Source of the DNA: 73-13 sp035555435
GTDB lineage: Bacteria; Actinomycetota; Actinomycetes; Actinomycetales; Microbacteriaceae
Direction of reading: 5' to 3'
Length of the DNA: 64,000 nt
Assembly (NCBI GenBank): GCA_035555435.1
Contig: DATMGN010000050.1
Coordinates: 1 to 64,000, forward strand
The notes beneath the pieces are model-generated. The model saw nothing but the letters and a program-made list of their open reading frames with translations. It was not told the DNA's origin and did no database searches. Within the stretch, counting starts at the first letter, position 1, and the number at the start of each line of letters is the position of its first letter. Shown piece by piece: positions 20,430-28,643 of the stretch. The translations under genes were made by a program, and so were the position numbers.

Positions 20430-20765
20430 TCAGCGACCGCTCTCGTCGACCATCGCCGAGCCCATGAGCACGATCCAGCGGTTCGCGTCGTCGATGCTGA
20501 TCTCGAGCGGCTCGCCCGTGCGCGTCTCCACCCGGAGCCAGGTCGTGTCGTCCTGCCCGTAGCGCACGAGGCCTGCCGAGAACTGCGTGTCCTGGATCGA
20601 TGCGACGCCGCCGTCGGTCGAATGGACCACGCGGCGAGCTTTGAGGTCGGCCACGCGTCGCAGCCCGCGATGCACGCGGGCGCCGGGGGCGTCGTCCTCG
20701 TGCCCGCTCACGCACCAAGGCGGGCACGGCGAATCCGTGCCTTGAGAGACGCCCTCGTCCGTCAC
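20430..20765 (-). CDS. Small DUF6907-like protein
   Basis: The predicted 111-residue protein carries a PCPPWCVSGHED motif (Cys, Cys, His) at about residues 13-24, similar to the DUF6907 N-terminal motif and suggestive of metal binding. The C-terminal half reads as a beta-rich domain (VRYGQDDTTWLRVETRTGEPLEISIDDANR). The GTG at 20765 is chosen because AAGGGG lies 7 bases upstream; GTG at 20816 is the alternative. It sits between parC (converging, 6 bases) and parE (same strand, downstream). Function is unknown. Confidence 0.65.
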   Translation of the reverse strand: MTDEGVSQGTDSPCPPWCVSGHEDDAPGARVHRGLRRVADLKARRVVHSTDGGVASIQDTQFSAGLVRYGQDDTTWLRVETRTGEPLEISIDDANRWIVLMGSAMVDESGR

Positions 20766-20851
20766 GCCATCCACCCCTTGCCGTCGCACCACCCTCGAAC
20801 GGGTGACGCCCGCCACCGTACACGATCGCCGCGCGAGCGCCCGGCCTGGAC

Positions 20852-22933
20852 TCAGGCGTCCACGCGCGCGCGGTCGAAGCCTTCGCCCGCGACGATGATC
20901 TCCTTGCGGCCGGCGACGTCGTTGCCCATGAGCAGCTCGAAGATCGCCTCGGCGGCGGCACCGTCCTCGACGCGCATCCGCCGCAGTTTGCGGCCGCGGC
21001 GATCCATGGTCGTCGTCGCGAGCTGATCGGCGTCCATCTCCCCGAGCCCCTTGTAGCGCTGAATCGGGTCCTGGTAGCTGCGCCCCGCCTTGCGCAGCCC
21101 CGCGAGGAGGGTCTGCAGCTCGGTCTCCGAGTAGGTGTAGACGACCTCGTTCGGCTTCGTGCCGGGGTGGCGGATGACGACGCGGTGCAGCGGCGGCACG
21201 GCCGCGTAGACGCGGCCCTCATCCAGTAGCGGGCGCATGTACTTGTGGAAGAGCGTCAGCAGCAGGGTGCGGATGTGCGCGCCGTCGACATCGGCGTCCG
21301 ACATGATGATGACCTTGCCGTAGCGGGCCGCGTCGAGCTCGAACGATCGACCGGAGCCTCCGCCGATCACCTGGATGATCGCCGCGCACTCGGCGTTCGA
21401 CAGCATGTCGGCGATCGAGGCCTTCTGCACGTTGAGGATCTTGCCCCGGATCGGCAGCAGCGCTTGGTACTCGGAGTCACGTGCGAGCTTGGCGGTGCCG
21501 AGGGCGGAGTCGCCCTCGACGATGAAGAGCTCACTGCGCGCGACGTCGTTGGATCGGCAGTCGACCAGTTTCGCCGGCAGGGTCGAGGACTCGAGCGCGT
21601 TCTTCCGGCGCTGCGTCTCCTTGTGGGCGCGCGCCGACAGCCGCGCCTTCATCTCGGCCACGACCTTGTCGAGCAGGATGCCCGTCTGGGTCTTGTCGTC
21701 CCGGCGGGAGGAGTCGAAGCGGGCCTGCAGGCCCTGTGTCAGGACGCTCGCGACGATCTGGCGCACCGCGGGGGTGCCGAGGACTTCCTTCGTCTGTCCT
21801 TCGAACTGCGGCTCGGGGAGCCGCACGGTGAGCACCGCGGTCAAGCCGGCGAGGACGTCGTCCTTCTCGAGCTTGTCGCTGCCGAGCTTGAGCCGCCGCG
21901 ACTGCTTGTCCGCCGCACCCCGCAGGTAGCGCAGCAGGCCCTGCTCGAACCCCGCGACGTGCGTGCCGCCCTTCGGCGTCGCGATGATGTTGACGAAGGA
22001 CCGCACGACGCTGTCGTACCCCGTGCCCCAGCGCAATGCGAGGTCGACGTGGCACTCCCGCTCGACCTCGCGCGAGACCATGTGGCCGGCGTCGTCGAGC
22101 ACGGGAATCGTCTCACTGAAGCGTCCGGTGCCCTGGATCCGCCAGGTGTCGGTGACGGGCGCGTCGGGTGCAAGGTGATCCGCGAACTCGCTGATGCCGC
22201 CGGCGAAGTGGAAGCGCTCACGGTGAGGCCCGCCCTGCGCGGTCCGGTCGACGAGCTCGAGCGCGAGGTCCGGGACGAGGAACGCGGTCTGGCGGAGTCG
22301 GTCGGTCAGCTCCGCCGGCTGGAACGCCGCGCCCTTGGTGAAGATCTGCGGGTCCGCCCAGTAGCGCACGCGAGTCCCGGTCGTGCCCTTCGCGACCTTG
22401 CCGACGATGCGCAGCTCGCTCGAGTCGTCGAACGGGGTGAACGGGGCGTCGGGGCGCGGCCCCTCCGGTCCGTCGGCGAACACGCCGGGCTCGCCCCGGT
22501 GGAACGACATCGCCCAGGTGCGCCCGTCGCGGTCGACCTCGACGTCGAGTCGCTCCGAGAGCGCGTTGACGACGGATGCGCCGACGCCGTGGAGGCCGCC
22601 GGAGGCCGCATAGGAGCCGCTGCCGAACTTGCCTCCGGCGTGCAGCTTCGTCAGGACCACTTCGACACCGGTGAGGCCCGTCTTCGGCTCGACGTCGACG
22701 GGGATGCCACGCCCGTGGTCGCGGACCTCCACGGAGCCGTCGGCGTGCAGGTCGACCTCGATCGTCGACCCGTGTCCCGCGAGCGCCTCATCGACCGAGT
22801 TGTCGATGATCTCCCACAGGCAGTGCATGAGCCCGCGCGAGTCCGTCGAGCCGATGTACATGCCCGGGCGCTTGCGCACCGCCTCGAGTCCTTCGAGGAC
22901 GGAGAGATGCCTCGCGGAGTACTCGGTTGCCAC
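20852..22933 (-). CDS. parE: DNA topoisomerase IV-like subunit B
   Basis: The 693-residue ATPase subunit pairs with ParC. The GHKL ATP-binding motifs are EIIDNSVDEALAG, DHGRGIPVDVEPKTG and SGGLHGVGASVVNALS. The TOPRIM motifs are EGDSALGTAK and DADVDGAHIRTLL, followed by a C-terminal YKGLGEMDADQL. Length is typical. A GTG start follows TAGGCT by 6 bases. Naming as ParE rather than GyrB rests on partnership with a ParC lacking the GyrA box; a separate gyrase is expected elsewhere in the genome. Confidence 0.9.
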   Translation of the reverse strand: MATEYSARHLSVLEGLEAVRKRPGMYIGSTDSRGLMHCLWEIIDNSVDEALAGHGSTIEVDLHADGSVEVRDHGRGIPVDVEPKTGLTGVEVVLTKLHAGGKFGSGSYAASGGLHGVGASVVNALSERLDVEVDRDGRTWAMSFHRGEPGVFADGPEGPRPDAPFTPFDDSSELRIVGKVAKGTTGTRVRYWADPQIFTKGAAFQPAELTDRLRQTAFLVPDLALELVDRTAQGGPHRERFHFAGGISEFADHLAPDAPVTDTWRIQGTGRFSETIPVLDDAGHMVSREVERECHVDLALRWGTGYDSVVRSFVNIIATPKGGTHVAGFEQGLLRYLRGAADKQSRRLKLGSDKLEKDDVLAGLTAVLTVRLPEPQFEGQTKEVLGTPAVRQIVASVLTQGLQARFDSSRRDDKTQTGILLDKVVAEMKARLSARAHKETQRRKNALESSTLPAKLVDCRSNDVARSELFIVEGDSALGTAKLARDSEYQALLPIRGKILNVQKASIADMLSNAECAAIIQVIGGGSGRSFELDAARYGKVIIMSDADVDGAHIRTLLLTLFHKYMRPLLDEGRVYAAVPPLHRVVIRHPGTKPNEVVYTYSETELQTLLAGLRKAGRSYQDPIQRYKGLGEMDADQLATTTMDRRGRKLRRMRVEDGAAAEAIFELLMGNDVAGRKEIIVAGEGFDRARVDA

Positions 22934-22939
22934 CGTTCG

Positions 22940-22945
22940 AGCCTA
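22940..22945 (-). promoter_or_regulatory. -10-like TAGGCT, leaderless-type, for parE
   Basis: TAGGCT on the minus strand ends 6 bases before the parE GTG. Confidence 0.45.
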
Positions 22946-22991
22946 CGCGCGACCCCCGACGCCGCCCGTCAGCGAAACGGCGCTGAGCCGA

Positions 22992-23570
22992 TCATCGCGA
23001 GCCGCGCTCGATCCACTTGTCGACGACCGGCGGCGCGTAGGCGTCGATCGCCGCGAGCAGGTCGGGCAGCTCGCGTTCCACGATGAGCATGTCCCGGTGC
23101 ACCGGCTTGACGAACTGCTCGCGCACCACCTCGTCGAGAAACACCGCGAGCGAGTCGTAGTAGCCGTCGACATTGAAGAGCGCGCAAGGCTTCCGGTGGT
23201 GCCCGAGCTGCGCCCACGTCCATACCTCGAAGAGCTCCTCGAGCGTCCCGACGCCGCCCGGCAACGCGATGAAGCCGTCGGAGAGATCCGCCATGAGCGC
23301 CTTGCGCTCGTGCATGGAGCCGACGACCCGCAGGTCGCTGAGGCCCGGGTGACCGACCTCCTTGTCGATGAGCGACTGCGGCATCACGCCGACGACCTCG
23401 CCGCCCGCACCGAGCGCCGCATCCGCGATCGTCCCCATCAGGCCGACCGAGGCGCCGCCGTAGACGAGGCCGATGCCCGCCTCGGCGAGCGCCTCGCCGA
23501 GGCCGCGCGCCGCCTCCGTGTACGCGGGCCTGCGCCCGGAGCTCGAACCGGAGAAGACGCACAAACGCAT
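22992..23570 (-). CDS. LOG-family nucleoside monophosphate phosphoribohydrolase
   Basis: The 192-residue Rossmann-fold protein has the LOG/TIGR00730 signatures CVFSGSSSG near the N-terminus, SMHERKALM and the catalytic PGGVGTLEELFE. The family hydrolyses nucleoside 5'-monophosphates, including cytokinin precursors, to free base and ribose 5-phosphate. The ATG at 23570 is chosen over a longer frame because the family begins directly with MRLCVFSGSS and TAGGGT lies 7 bases upstream. The gene lies just upstream of parE on the same strand. Confidence 0.9.
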   Translation of the reverse strand: MRLCVFSGSSSGRRPAYTEAARGLGEALAEAGIGLVYGGASVGLMGTIADAALGAGGEVVGVMPQSLIDKEVGHPGLSDLRVVGSMHERKALMADLSDGFIALPGGVGTLEELFEVWTWAQLGHHRKPCALFNVDGYYDSLAVFLDEVVREQFVKPVHRDMLIVERELPDLLAAIDAYAPPVVDKWIERGSR

Positions 23571-23577
23571 GCGGACG

Positions 23578-23583
23578 ACCCTA
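23578..23583 (-). promoter_or_regulatory. -10-like TAGGGT, leaderless-type, for the LOG gene
   Basis: TAGGGT on the minus strand ends 7 bases before the ATG at 23570. Confidence 0.4.
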
Positions 23584-23706
23584 ACCACCGGCAAGCGGCT
23601 ACGCCGGGAGCGAAACAGTGACGCGTCTGACACGGTCTCGCAGGCTCGGTGTGTTTACATCTAGGCACGACAAACCGCGGAACGGACGACAGCGAAGGGG
23701 CGGGAC

Positions 23707-23937
23707 ATGACACAGATCGCCGACGGCATCACGGCCGACGAGACCGCGACCCACGAGCTGACCGCGCTCGACCGCTGCGACTCCTGCGGCGCGCAGGCCT
23801 ATGTCCGGGTCACGCTCGCGTCCGGGGTGCTCTATTTCTGCGCGCACCACGGTACGAAGTTCCGCGACAAGCTCTCGGACTCCGCGCTCGACTGGCACGA
23901 CGAGTCGAGCCGCCTGCTCGCCGACGCCGCCGTCTGA
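23707..23937 (+). CDS. DUF7455 zinc-binding-like protein
   Basis: The 76-residue protein has an N-terminal acidic segment and the motif LDRCDSCGAQAYVRV, followed by LYFCAHHG, giving a probable CxxC...CxxH metal site. This matches the small actinobacterial DUF7455 family, which is usually highly conserved and lies near sigA and topoisomerase genes. Function is unknown. A purine-rich GAAGGGGCGGGA lies just upstream of the ATG. It stands alone between the divergent LOG gene and the ATP-grasp gene. Confidence 0.85.
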   Translation: MTQIADGITADETATHELTALDRCDSCGAQAYVRVTLASGVLYFCAHHGTKFRDKLSDSALDWHDESSRLLADAAV

Positions 23938-23968
23938 CGGCCGCCGCGGGACGCGGCATATCGAGACC

Positions 23969-23974
23969 TAGACT
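23969..23974 (+). promoter_or_regulatory. -10-like TAGACT, leaderless-type, for the ATP-grasp gene
   Basis: TAGACT ends 6 bases before the GTG at 23981. Confidence 0.45.
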
Positions 23975-23980
23975 CGATTC

Positions 23981-24979
23981 GTGAAGCGCGTCAAGTACTA
24001 CCTGGCTCGGCTTCGCAGTCTCGACACGGCCAACATGCGCCGAGTCGCCCGGGAGATCGCCGCGCGCACCGGCCGCTCGCGGCTGTCGATCCTCATCGAC
24101 ATGGTGCGCTGCTCGATCAAGTACGGGGCCGGCTACCTCGACTATGAGGAGTACGAGTTCTACCTGCTCAGCGACGCCGAGCGCGCGACGTTCATGACGA
24201 GCACGCACTTCGACCGGATCGCGGCCCGCCACAATGAGCCGGAGTACCGCCACCTGCTCGCCGACAAGGCCGAGTTCAACGCCCTGTTCGACCGCTACCT
24301 CGGCCGCGAGTGGCTCGACGCCCGCACCGCGACCCCGCACGAGATCGCCGCGTTCTTCCAGCGCCACCCGGTCGTCATGGTCAAACAGCCCGACTCTGTC
24401 CACGGGCACGGCGTCTCGCGACGCACCGCGGCCGACGCGGCCGACCCGGTCGCGTTCCGCGAGGCGCTCATCGACAGCGGCCACATCCTCATCGAGGAGT
24501 TCATCACCCAGCACGCCGAGCTCGCCGCGCTCGCTCCGCGCAGCGTCAACACGCTCCGCGTCATCACGTTCTTCGACGGCGAGCGTCTCCACGTCCTCGC
24601 CGCCGCCCTCAAGCTCGGCAACGACGCCGACGTCGACAACTTCGGCTCCGGCGGGATGTACACGATCCTCGACGACGAAGGGGTCGCGCGGTATCCCGCG
24701 TTCGACATCCTGTCGCGCACCTACGCGGAGCATCCGGTCACGGGCAGGCCGATCGTCGGCTTCCGGGTGCCGCGCTACGAGGAGATCATCCGCACCCTGG
24801 ACGAGGCGGCCCGCGTCGTCCCCCAGGTCCGCTTCGTGGGCTGGGATGTCGCGGTGCTGCCGGACGGCGTGGCAATCGTCGAGGGGAACTGGAACACAGG
24901 CGGGTTCCAGATGAAGCCGAGCCTCACGGGCGTCAAGACGGGCCTCATGCCCCGCTTCCGCGAGGTCATCGACTTCTAG
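23981..24979 (+). CDS. Sugar-transfer-associated ATP-grasp family protein
   Basis: The 332-residue protein is an ATP-grasp ligase/kinase-like enzyme resembling the 'sugar-transfer associated ATP-grasp' family. Visible parts are the Lys-containing strand VVMVKQPDSVHGHGV near residue 128, the LIEEFITQHAEL hinge region, SVNTLRVITFF, the Gly-rich DNFGSGGMYTIL, and metal-binding ends GWDVAVLPDGVAIVEGNWNTGG. No signal or membrane segment is seen. Family members often act in capsule, peptide or glycan modification, but the substrate here is unknown. It converges with the gatD-like gene, and the two stop codons share the four bases CTAG. Confidence 0.82.
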   Translation: MKRVKYYLARLRSLDTANMRRVAREIAARTGRSRLSILIDMVRCSIKYGAGYLDYEEYEFYLLSDAERATFMTSTHFDRIAARHNEPEYRHLLADKAEFNALFDRYLGREWLDARTATPHEIAAFFQRHPVVMVKQPDSVHGHGVSRRTAADAADPVAFREALIDSGHILIEEFITQHAELAALAPRSVNTLRVITFFDGERLHVLAAALKLGNDADVDNFGSGGMYTILDDEGVARYPAFDILSRTYAEHPVTGRPIVGFRVPRYEEIIRTLDEAARVVPQVRFVGWDVAVLPDGVAIVEGNWNTGGFQMKPSLTGVKTGLMPRFREVIDF

Positions 24980-25728
24980 TCGGGTGGCGGCTGGTCGAGG
25001 CGCTGCGCGAGCGAGGCCCGCGCCCTCCGGGCGAGCGCGTCGACATGCTCGTGCTGGGCTGCATGGCGGTAGTCCTCGGCGAGACCGCGACGGCGCAGCC
25101 CCGAGCGGATGAACGCGTCGGCGAAGACCGGATTCTTCGGCAGTATCGGCCCGTGCGCGTGCGAGCCGTAGACACTGCCGAGCTCGGTGCCTTCGGGCTC
25201 GCCCGCGGCCGCCGCCCAGGGGCCCCGCTCGACGAGCCCGAGCGCCGTCGCGTCGTCGTCGATGAGCACGCGCTGCGCGAGGTTGACGTAGCCGTGGAGG
25301 ACGCCGTGCCGCGTCGAGCGCACGACGAGCGGTCCCGTCGCGAGGCCGTCGAGCGCGACGGCACGACCCGTGACGAGGCCGAGCCCGTCGCGTGCCGCCG
25401 ACTCCCCCGGGAGATGCACGGAGCGAGCGCTCAGCGCGTAGCCGCCCGCGACCGCGAGATAGCCGACACCCGCCGCGACCCAGTCGGTCAGGCGATCGCG
25501 TTCTGCGAGCAGGTGCGGCAGCGCGTCCCGCTGCGCCGGGATCGACCCGCCGCCGACGAGGACGAAGTCGGGCGCCTCGCCGGGCCACGGCTCCCCCGCT
25601 GCCACCCGCTCGATGCGCACATCGAACCCCGACCACTCGAGCCGGCGGCCCAGCGCGAGCGTGTTGCCACTGTCGCCGTTCTGGTCGAAGTGCCCCGCGA
25701 AGACCTCGAGGATCCGAATCGCACTCAC
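24976..25728 (-). CDS. gatD: GatD-like class I amidotransferase lacking its catalytic cysteine
   Basis: The 250-residue protein has the GATase1/CobQ-like fold of GatD, which in other Gram-positives releases ammonia from glutamine for MurT so that lipid II D-Glu becomes D-isoglutamine. Family landmarks are LEVFAGHFDQNGDSGN, DFVLVGGGS and the His region YGSHAHGPILPKNP (His192). The nucleophile elbow, normally LAVCGGYQ, reads LAVAGGYA: codon 94 is GCG (Ala) where Cys94 is expected, on a clean reading frame. It should therefore not hydrolyse glutamine by the known mechanism. It overlaps the murT-like gene by four bases (GTGA) and is surely coexpressed with it. Name by homology and synteny; activity is probably changed. 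Confidence 0.85.
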   Translation of the reverse strand: MSAIRILEVFAGHFDQNGDSGNTLALGRRLEWSGFDVRIERVAAGEPWPGEAPDFVLVGGGSIPAQRDALPHLLAERDRLTDWVAAGVGYLAVAGGYALSARSVHLPGESAARDGLGLVTGRAVALDGLATGPLVVRSTRHGVLHGYVNLAQRVLIDDDATALGLVERGPWAAAAGEPEGTELGSVYGSHAHGPILPKNPVFADAFIRSGLRRRGLAEDYRHAAQHEHVDALARRARASLAQRLDQPPPD

Positions 25729-27023
25729 GCGACCTGCTCCGTGTCGGCGTCGTAGAGGCCGAGGTGCCGACGCGCGCGACGCATCCCGTCGGCCGAGAAG
25801 AACACGGTCTTGACCCCGCGCTCGGGCTCGGGCAGCGCGAGGAACGCGTCGACCGCATCCTCGACGTCCTCGATGATGACGTCCACGTCGATGCCCTCGT
25901 ACGCGAGCTTCATCGCCATCTCGTACGCCTGCAGGCCGCCGAGCACCCGGACCCGCTCGACGCGGCTCCAGTCGACGGGCCACAGCAGGGCGGGGTCGGG
26001 GATGTCCTTCCCGGCGATGACCATGACCTGGTCCAGCTCGGGCTCGAGGTCGTCGAGGTTGACCTGGGTCGAGGGCGGGCTCTTCGCGAGATAGAACGCG
26101 ACGCGCTTGCCCCGCACGAGCGCATGCTCCCCGCGCGCCCACATCGAGGTCGAGCCGTCGAGCGCTGCGATCGTCGCCGCAGGGTCGAAGGCGTCGCCGA
26201 GGACGACGCGCGCCGCCTCGATCGCGGCCGCCGAGTCGACCGCGAGATGGATGCCCCTGGACGGGAGCCGCACCGCGAGCACGGCCTCGGCGGCAGGTCC
26301 GTCGGCACCGAGCGCGATCGAAGCCCGGTCGCCCTGATATCCGGTCACCTGCGTCGTCGCGGCGTCCTCGCGGCGGGGCGCGTCGAAGCCGAACGCCGGC
26401 GCCGAGCCGAGTCCGTGCGGCAGCGTCGCGAGGACCGAGGCGGTGACGCCGAACGTGTGCACGGCGGGCCCGTCGTCGGGAATCGACGCCGCGATCGCTC
26501 GCAGGTGCGGGTCCTCGCGGTTGACGACGAGCGCCCCCTTCGTCGCCCTGGCGGCGCGCTCCAGGTAGCCCGCGGCGACGTCGGGCGAGCCCCAGCGGTG
26601 CAGCTGGTCGAGCATGACGTTGAGCAGCACCGTCACCTCGGCCGGCGCTTGCTCGAGCGTGAGCGCGGCGTAGCCCTCGTCCATCTCCATGACCGCGTAC
26701 TCGTGCCGGAACCGACCGCGCCAGTCGATGACGGTGATGAGGTCGCTGAGCATCCCCCGCGTGATGTTGCCCGCGCGCTTGTTGGTGAAGAGGTCGACGC
26801 CGTGCGCCGCGAGGATCGCCGCGAGCATCTTCGTCGTCGTGCCCTTGCCGTTGGATCCGGTCACGACGACGAGTCGCGGCTGGCGCAGGATCCGTCCGAG
26901 CAGGCCCGGCGACATACGCTCGACGACGCGGCCCGGGATCGCGGTGCCGCCTCCCGGCCGCACGAGCAGGACCGCCCACCTGGTCAACCTGCCGATCGCG
27001 ATCGCCAGGACGTCTCGGAGCAT
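25725..27023 (-). CDS. murT: MurT-like Mur ligase without the zinc ribbon
   Basis: The 432-residue protein has a Mur-ligase central domain with P-loop TGSNGKGTT (55-63), NKRAGNITRG, EMDEGYAAL and the NVMLDQLHRWG segment, and a C-terminal DUF1727 domain. Canonical MurT carries a four-cysteine zinc ribbon in the middle domain and a DGRDVSWIWD-type motif near the C-terminus. Here the whole protein has no cysteine, the ribbon region (about 190-225) is short and Ala-rich, and the latter motif reads AGKDIPDPALLWPVDW (337-352). It is 17 bases downstream of sigA and overlaps gatD. It most likely still activates a carboxylate with ATP; the acceptor may differ from ammonia. Confidence 0.85.
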   Translation of the reverse strand: MLRDVLAIAIGRLTRWAVLLVRPGGGTAIPGRVVERMSPGLLGRILRQPRLVVVTGSNGKGTTTKMLAAILAAHGVDLFTNKRAGNITRGMLSDLITVIDWRGRFRHEYAVMEMDEGYAALTLEQAPAEVTVLLNVMLDQLHRWGSPDVAAGYLERAARATKGALVVNREDPHLRAIAASIPDDGPAVHTFGVTASVLATLPHGLGSAPAFGFDAPRREDAATTQVTGYQGDRASIALGADGPAAEAVLAVRLPSRGIHLAVDSAAAIEAARVVLGDAFDPAATIAALDGSTSMWARGEHALVRGKRVAFYLAKSPPSTQVNLDDLEPELDQVMVIAGKDIPDPALLWPVDWSRVERVRVLGGLQAYEMAMKLAYEGIDVDVIIEDVEDAVDAFLALPEPERGVKTVFFSADGMRRARRHLGLYDADTEQVA

Positions 27024-27040
27024 GCTTCGGAACTCGCGGC

Positions 27041-28543
27041 CTACTCGAGGTAGTCGCGCAGCGCCTGCGAACGCGACGGGTGACGCAGCTTCGCCATCGT
27101 CTTCGACTCGATCTGACGGATCCGCTCGCGGGTCACGCCGAACGTGTCGCCGATCTGGTCGAGCGTCTTCGGCTGGCCGTCGCCGAGACCGAAGCGCATC
27201 CGGATGACGCCCGCCTCGCGTTCTGACAGCGAGTCGAGCAGCTGCTCGAGCTGCTTCTGCAGCATCGTGAAGCCGACCGCGTCGGCCGGCACGACCGCCT
27301 CGGTGTCCTCGATGAGGTCGCCGAACTCGCTGTCGCCGTCCTCGCCGAGCGGCGTGTGCAGCGAGATCGGCTCGCGGCCGTACTTCTGCACCTCGACGAC
27401 CTTCTCCGGAGTCATGTCGAGCTCGCGGCTGAGCTCCTCGGGCGTGGGCTCGCGGCCGAGGTCCTGCAGCATCTGGCGCTGGACGCGCGCGAGCTTGTTG
27501 ATGACCTCGACCATGTGCACGGGGATGCGGATCGTGCGGGCCTGGTCAGCCATCGCGCGGGTGATCGCCTGCCGGATCCACCACGTCGCATAGGTCGAGA
27601 ACTTGAAGCCCTTGGTGTAGTCGAACTTCTCGACCGCACGGATGAGGCCGAGGTTGCCCTCCTGGATCAGGTCGAGGAACTGCATGCCGCGACCCGTGTA
27701 GCGCTTGGCGAGGCTCACGACGAGTCGGAGGTTCGCGCCGAGCAGGTGCGACTTGGCGCGCTGCCCGTCCTTCGCCACCATGGTGAGCTCGCGCCCGAGC
27801 TTCGAGCGGACCTCGTCCGCCTTCATCTTCGAGAGCTTCTCCTCCGCGAAGAGGCCCGCCTCGATGCGCATGGCGAGCTCGACCTCCTCTGCGGCGTTGA
27901 GCAGTGCGACCTTGCCGATCTGCTTGAGATAGTCCTTGACCGGGTCCGCTGTGGCCCCGGTGATCTGGGTCGATTGCAGCGGGACGTCGTCCTCGTCGTC
28001 GGCGAGGCTCAGGCGGATCGCGCCGGTCGGCAGCTCCTCGTCCTTGCCGGTCGAGGGCGTGTCGTCGTCCTCGTCGGCGTCCGCGTCGTCCGCGGTCTCC
28101 GTCGCACCTTCGGGCTCGTCGGTGGCGTCGGACGCGGCGGCCGCATCCTCGGTCTCGTCGATCGCGTCCTCGTCCTCTTCGCCCTCGATCGCGTCCTCGC
28201 CGGCGGGGGCGCTCGACTTGGCACCGCGTCGCGCGGGGGCTTTGGCGGCCGGCGCCTTCGCTGCGGGCTTGCGGGCGGGCTTCGCCGCGGGCTCTGCCTC
28301 GACGTTTGCTGCCGCTGCCTTTGCTGCCGCTGCCTTGGCCGGCGCTGCCTTGGCCGGCGCTGCCTTGGCCGTGGTGGTCTTCGCGGGCGCGGTCTTGCTC
28401 GCCGTCGCCTTGGCTGGCGCGGTCTTCGCCGCCGCGCTCTTGGCGGGAGCGGCCTTGGTCGCCGTCGCCTTCGCGGGCTTGGCGGGGGGCTCGGGCTTCG
28501 CCTCGGTCACGGGCTCAGCGGTCTTCGTGGTCGTCCTCGCCAT
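27041..28543 (-). CDS. sigA: Primary RNA polymerase sigma factor
   Basis: The 500-residue group 1 sigma-70 factor directs RNA polymerase to housekeeping promoters. Region 1.2 begins near residue 203 (DPVKDYLKQIGKVALL). Region 2 contains GNLGLIRAVEKFDYTKGFKF and TYATWWIRQAI, region 3 RTIRIPVHMVE, and region 4.2 TLDQIGDTFGVTRERIRQIE. The first 110 residues are an Ala/Lys/Pro repeat tract followed by an acidic stretch (about 112-185), typical of actinobacterial HrdB/SigA. The ATG is preceded by GGAGGATGAAGG. murT and gatD follow directly downstream on the same strand. Confidence 0.95.
   Translation of the reverse strand: MARTTTKTAEPVTEAKPEPPAKPAKATATKAAPAKSAAAKTAPAKATASKTAPAKTTTAKAAPAKAAPAKAAAAKAAAANVEAEPAAKPARKPAAKAPAAKAPARRGAKSSAPAGEDAIEGEEDEDAIDETEDAAAASDATDEPEGATETADDADADEDDDTPSTGKDEELPTGAIRLSLADDEDDVPLQSTQITGATADPVKDYLKQIGKVALLNAAEEVELAMRIEAGLFAEEKLSKMKADEVRSKLGRELTMVAKDGQRAKSHLLGANLRLVVSLAKRYTGRGMQFLDLIQEGNLGLIRAVEKFDYTKGFKFSTYATWWIRQAITRAMADQARTIRIPVHMVEVINKLARVQRQMLQDLGREPTPEELSRELDMTPEKVVEVQKYGREPISLHTPLGEDGDSEFGDLIEDTEAVVPADAVGFTMLQKQLEQLLDSLSEREAGVIRMRFGLGDGQPKTLDQIGDTFGVTRERIRQIESKTMAKLRHPSRSQALRDYLE
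28304..28468 (-). repeat. Ala-Lys-Pro low-complexity repeat in sigA
   Basis: The stretch encodes imperfect tandem units such as AAPAK, TAPAK and AAAAK (about residues 26-80 of SigA). At the DNA level GGCCGGCGCTGCCTT-type units recur. It is a coding repeat and not a CRISPR; it may vary in length between strains. Confidence 0.75.
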
Positions 28544-28602
28544 CCTTCATCCTCCAGGTGTCGCGGGCACGAGTAAGACCCTTGTCAAGTCCTGTGCCGC
28601 GC

Positions 28603-28632
28603 ACGATACGCGGAAACGGGACGGCCTGACAG
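28603..28632 (-). promoter_or_regulatory. Candidate sigA promoter
   Basis: On the minus strand CTGTCA (28627-28632) is followed after 18 bases by TATCGT (28603-28608), a reasonable -35/-10 pair. The transcript would have a leader of about 50 bases, containing a strong ribosome-binding site. Confidence 0.4.
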
Positions 28633-28643
28633 GGTCCGGTCGT

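Noticed and set aside
20852..22933. Calling the pair gyrA/gyrB.
   Set aside because: The A subunit lacks the GyrA box and the gene arrangement is not that of the dnaA-gyrB-gyrA region; ParC/ParE is the better name.
23640..23706. Promoter before DUF7455 (TACATC with CTGACA further up).
   Set aside because: The spacing of 23 bases between the boxes is too long and the -10 does not fit TANNNT.
28304..28468. Short regular repeats, possibly a CRISPR array.
   Set aside because: They are in frame, encode Ala-Lys-Pro units of SigA and have no spacers of constant length.
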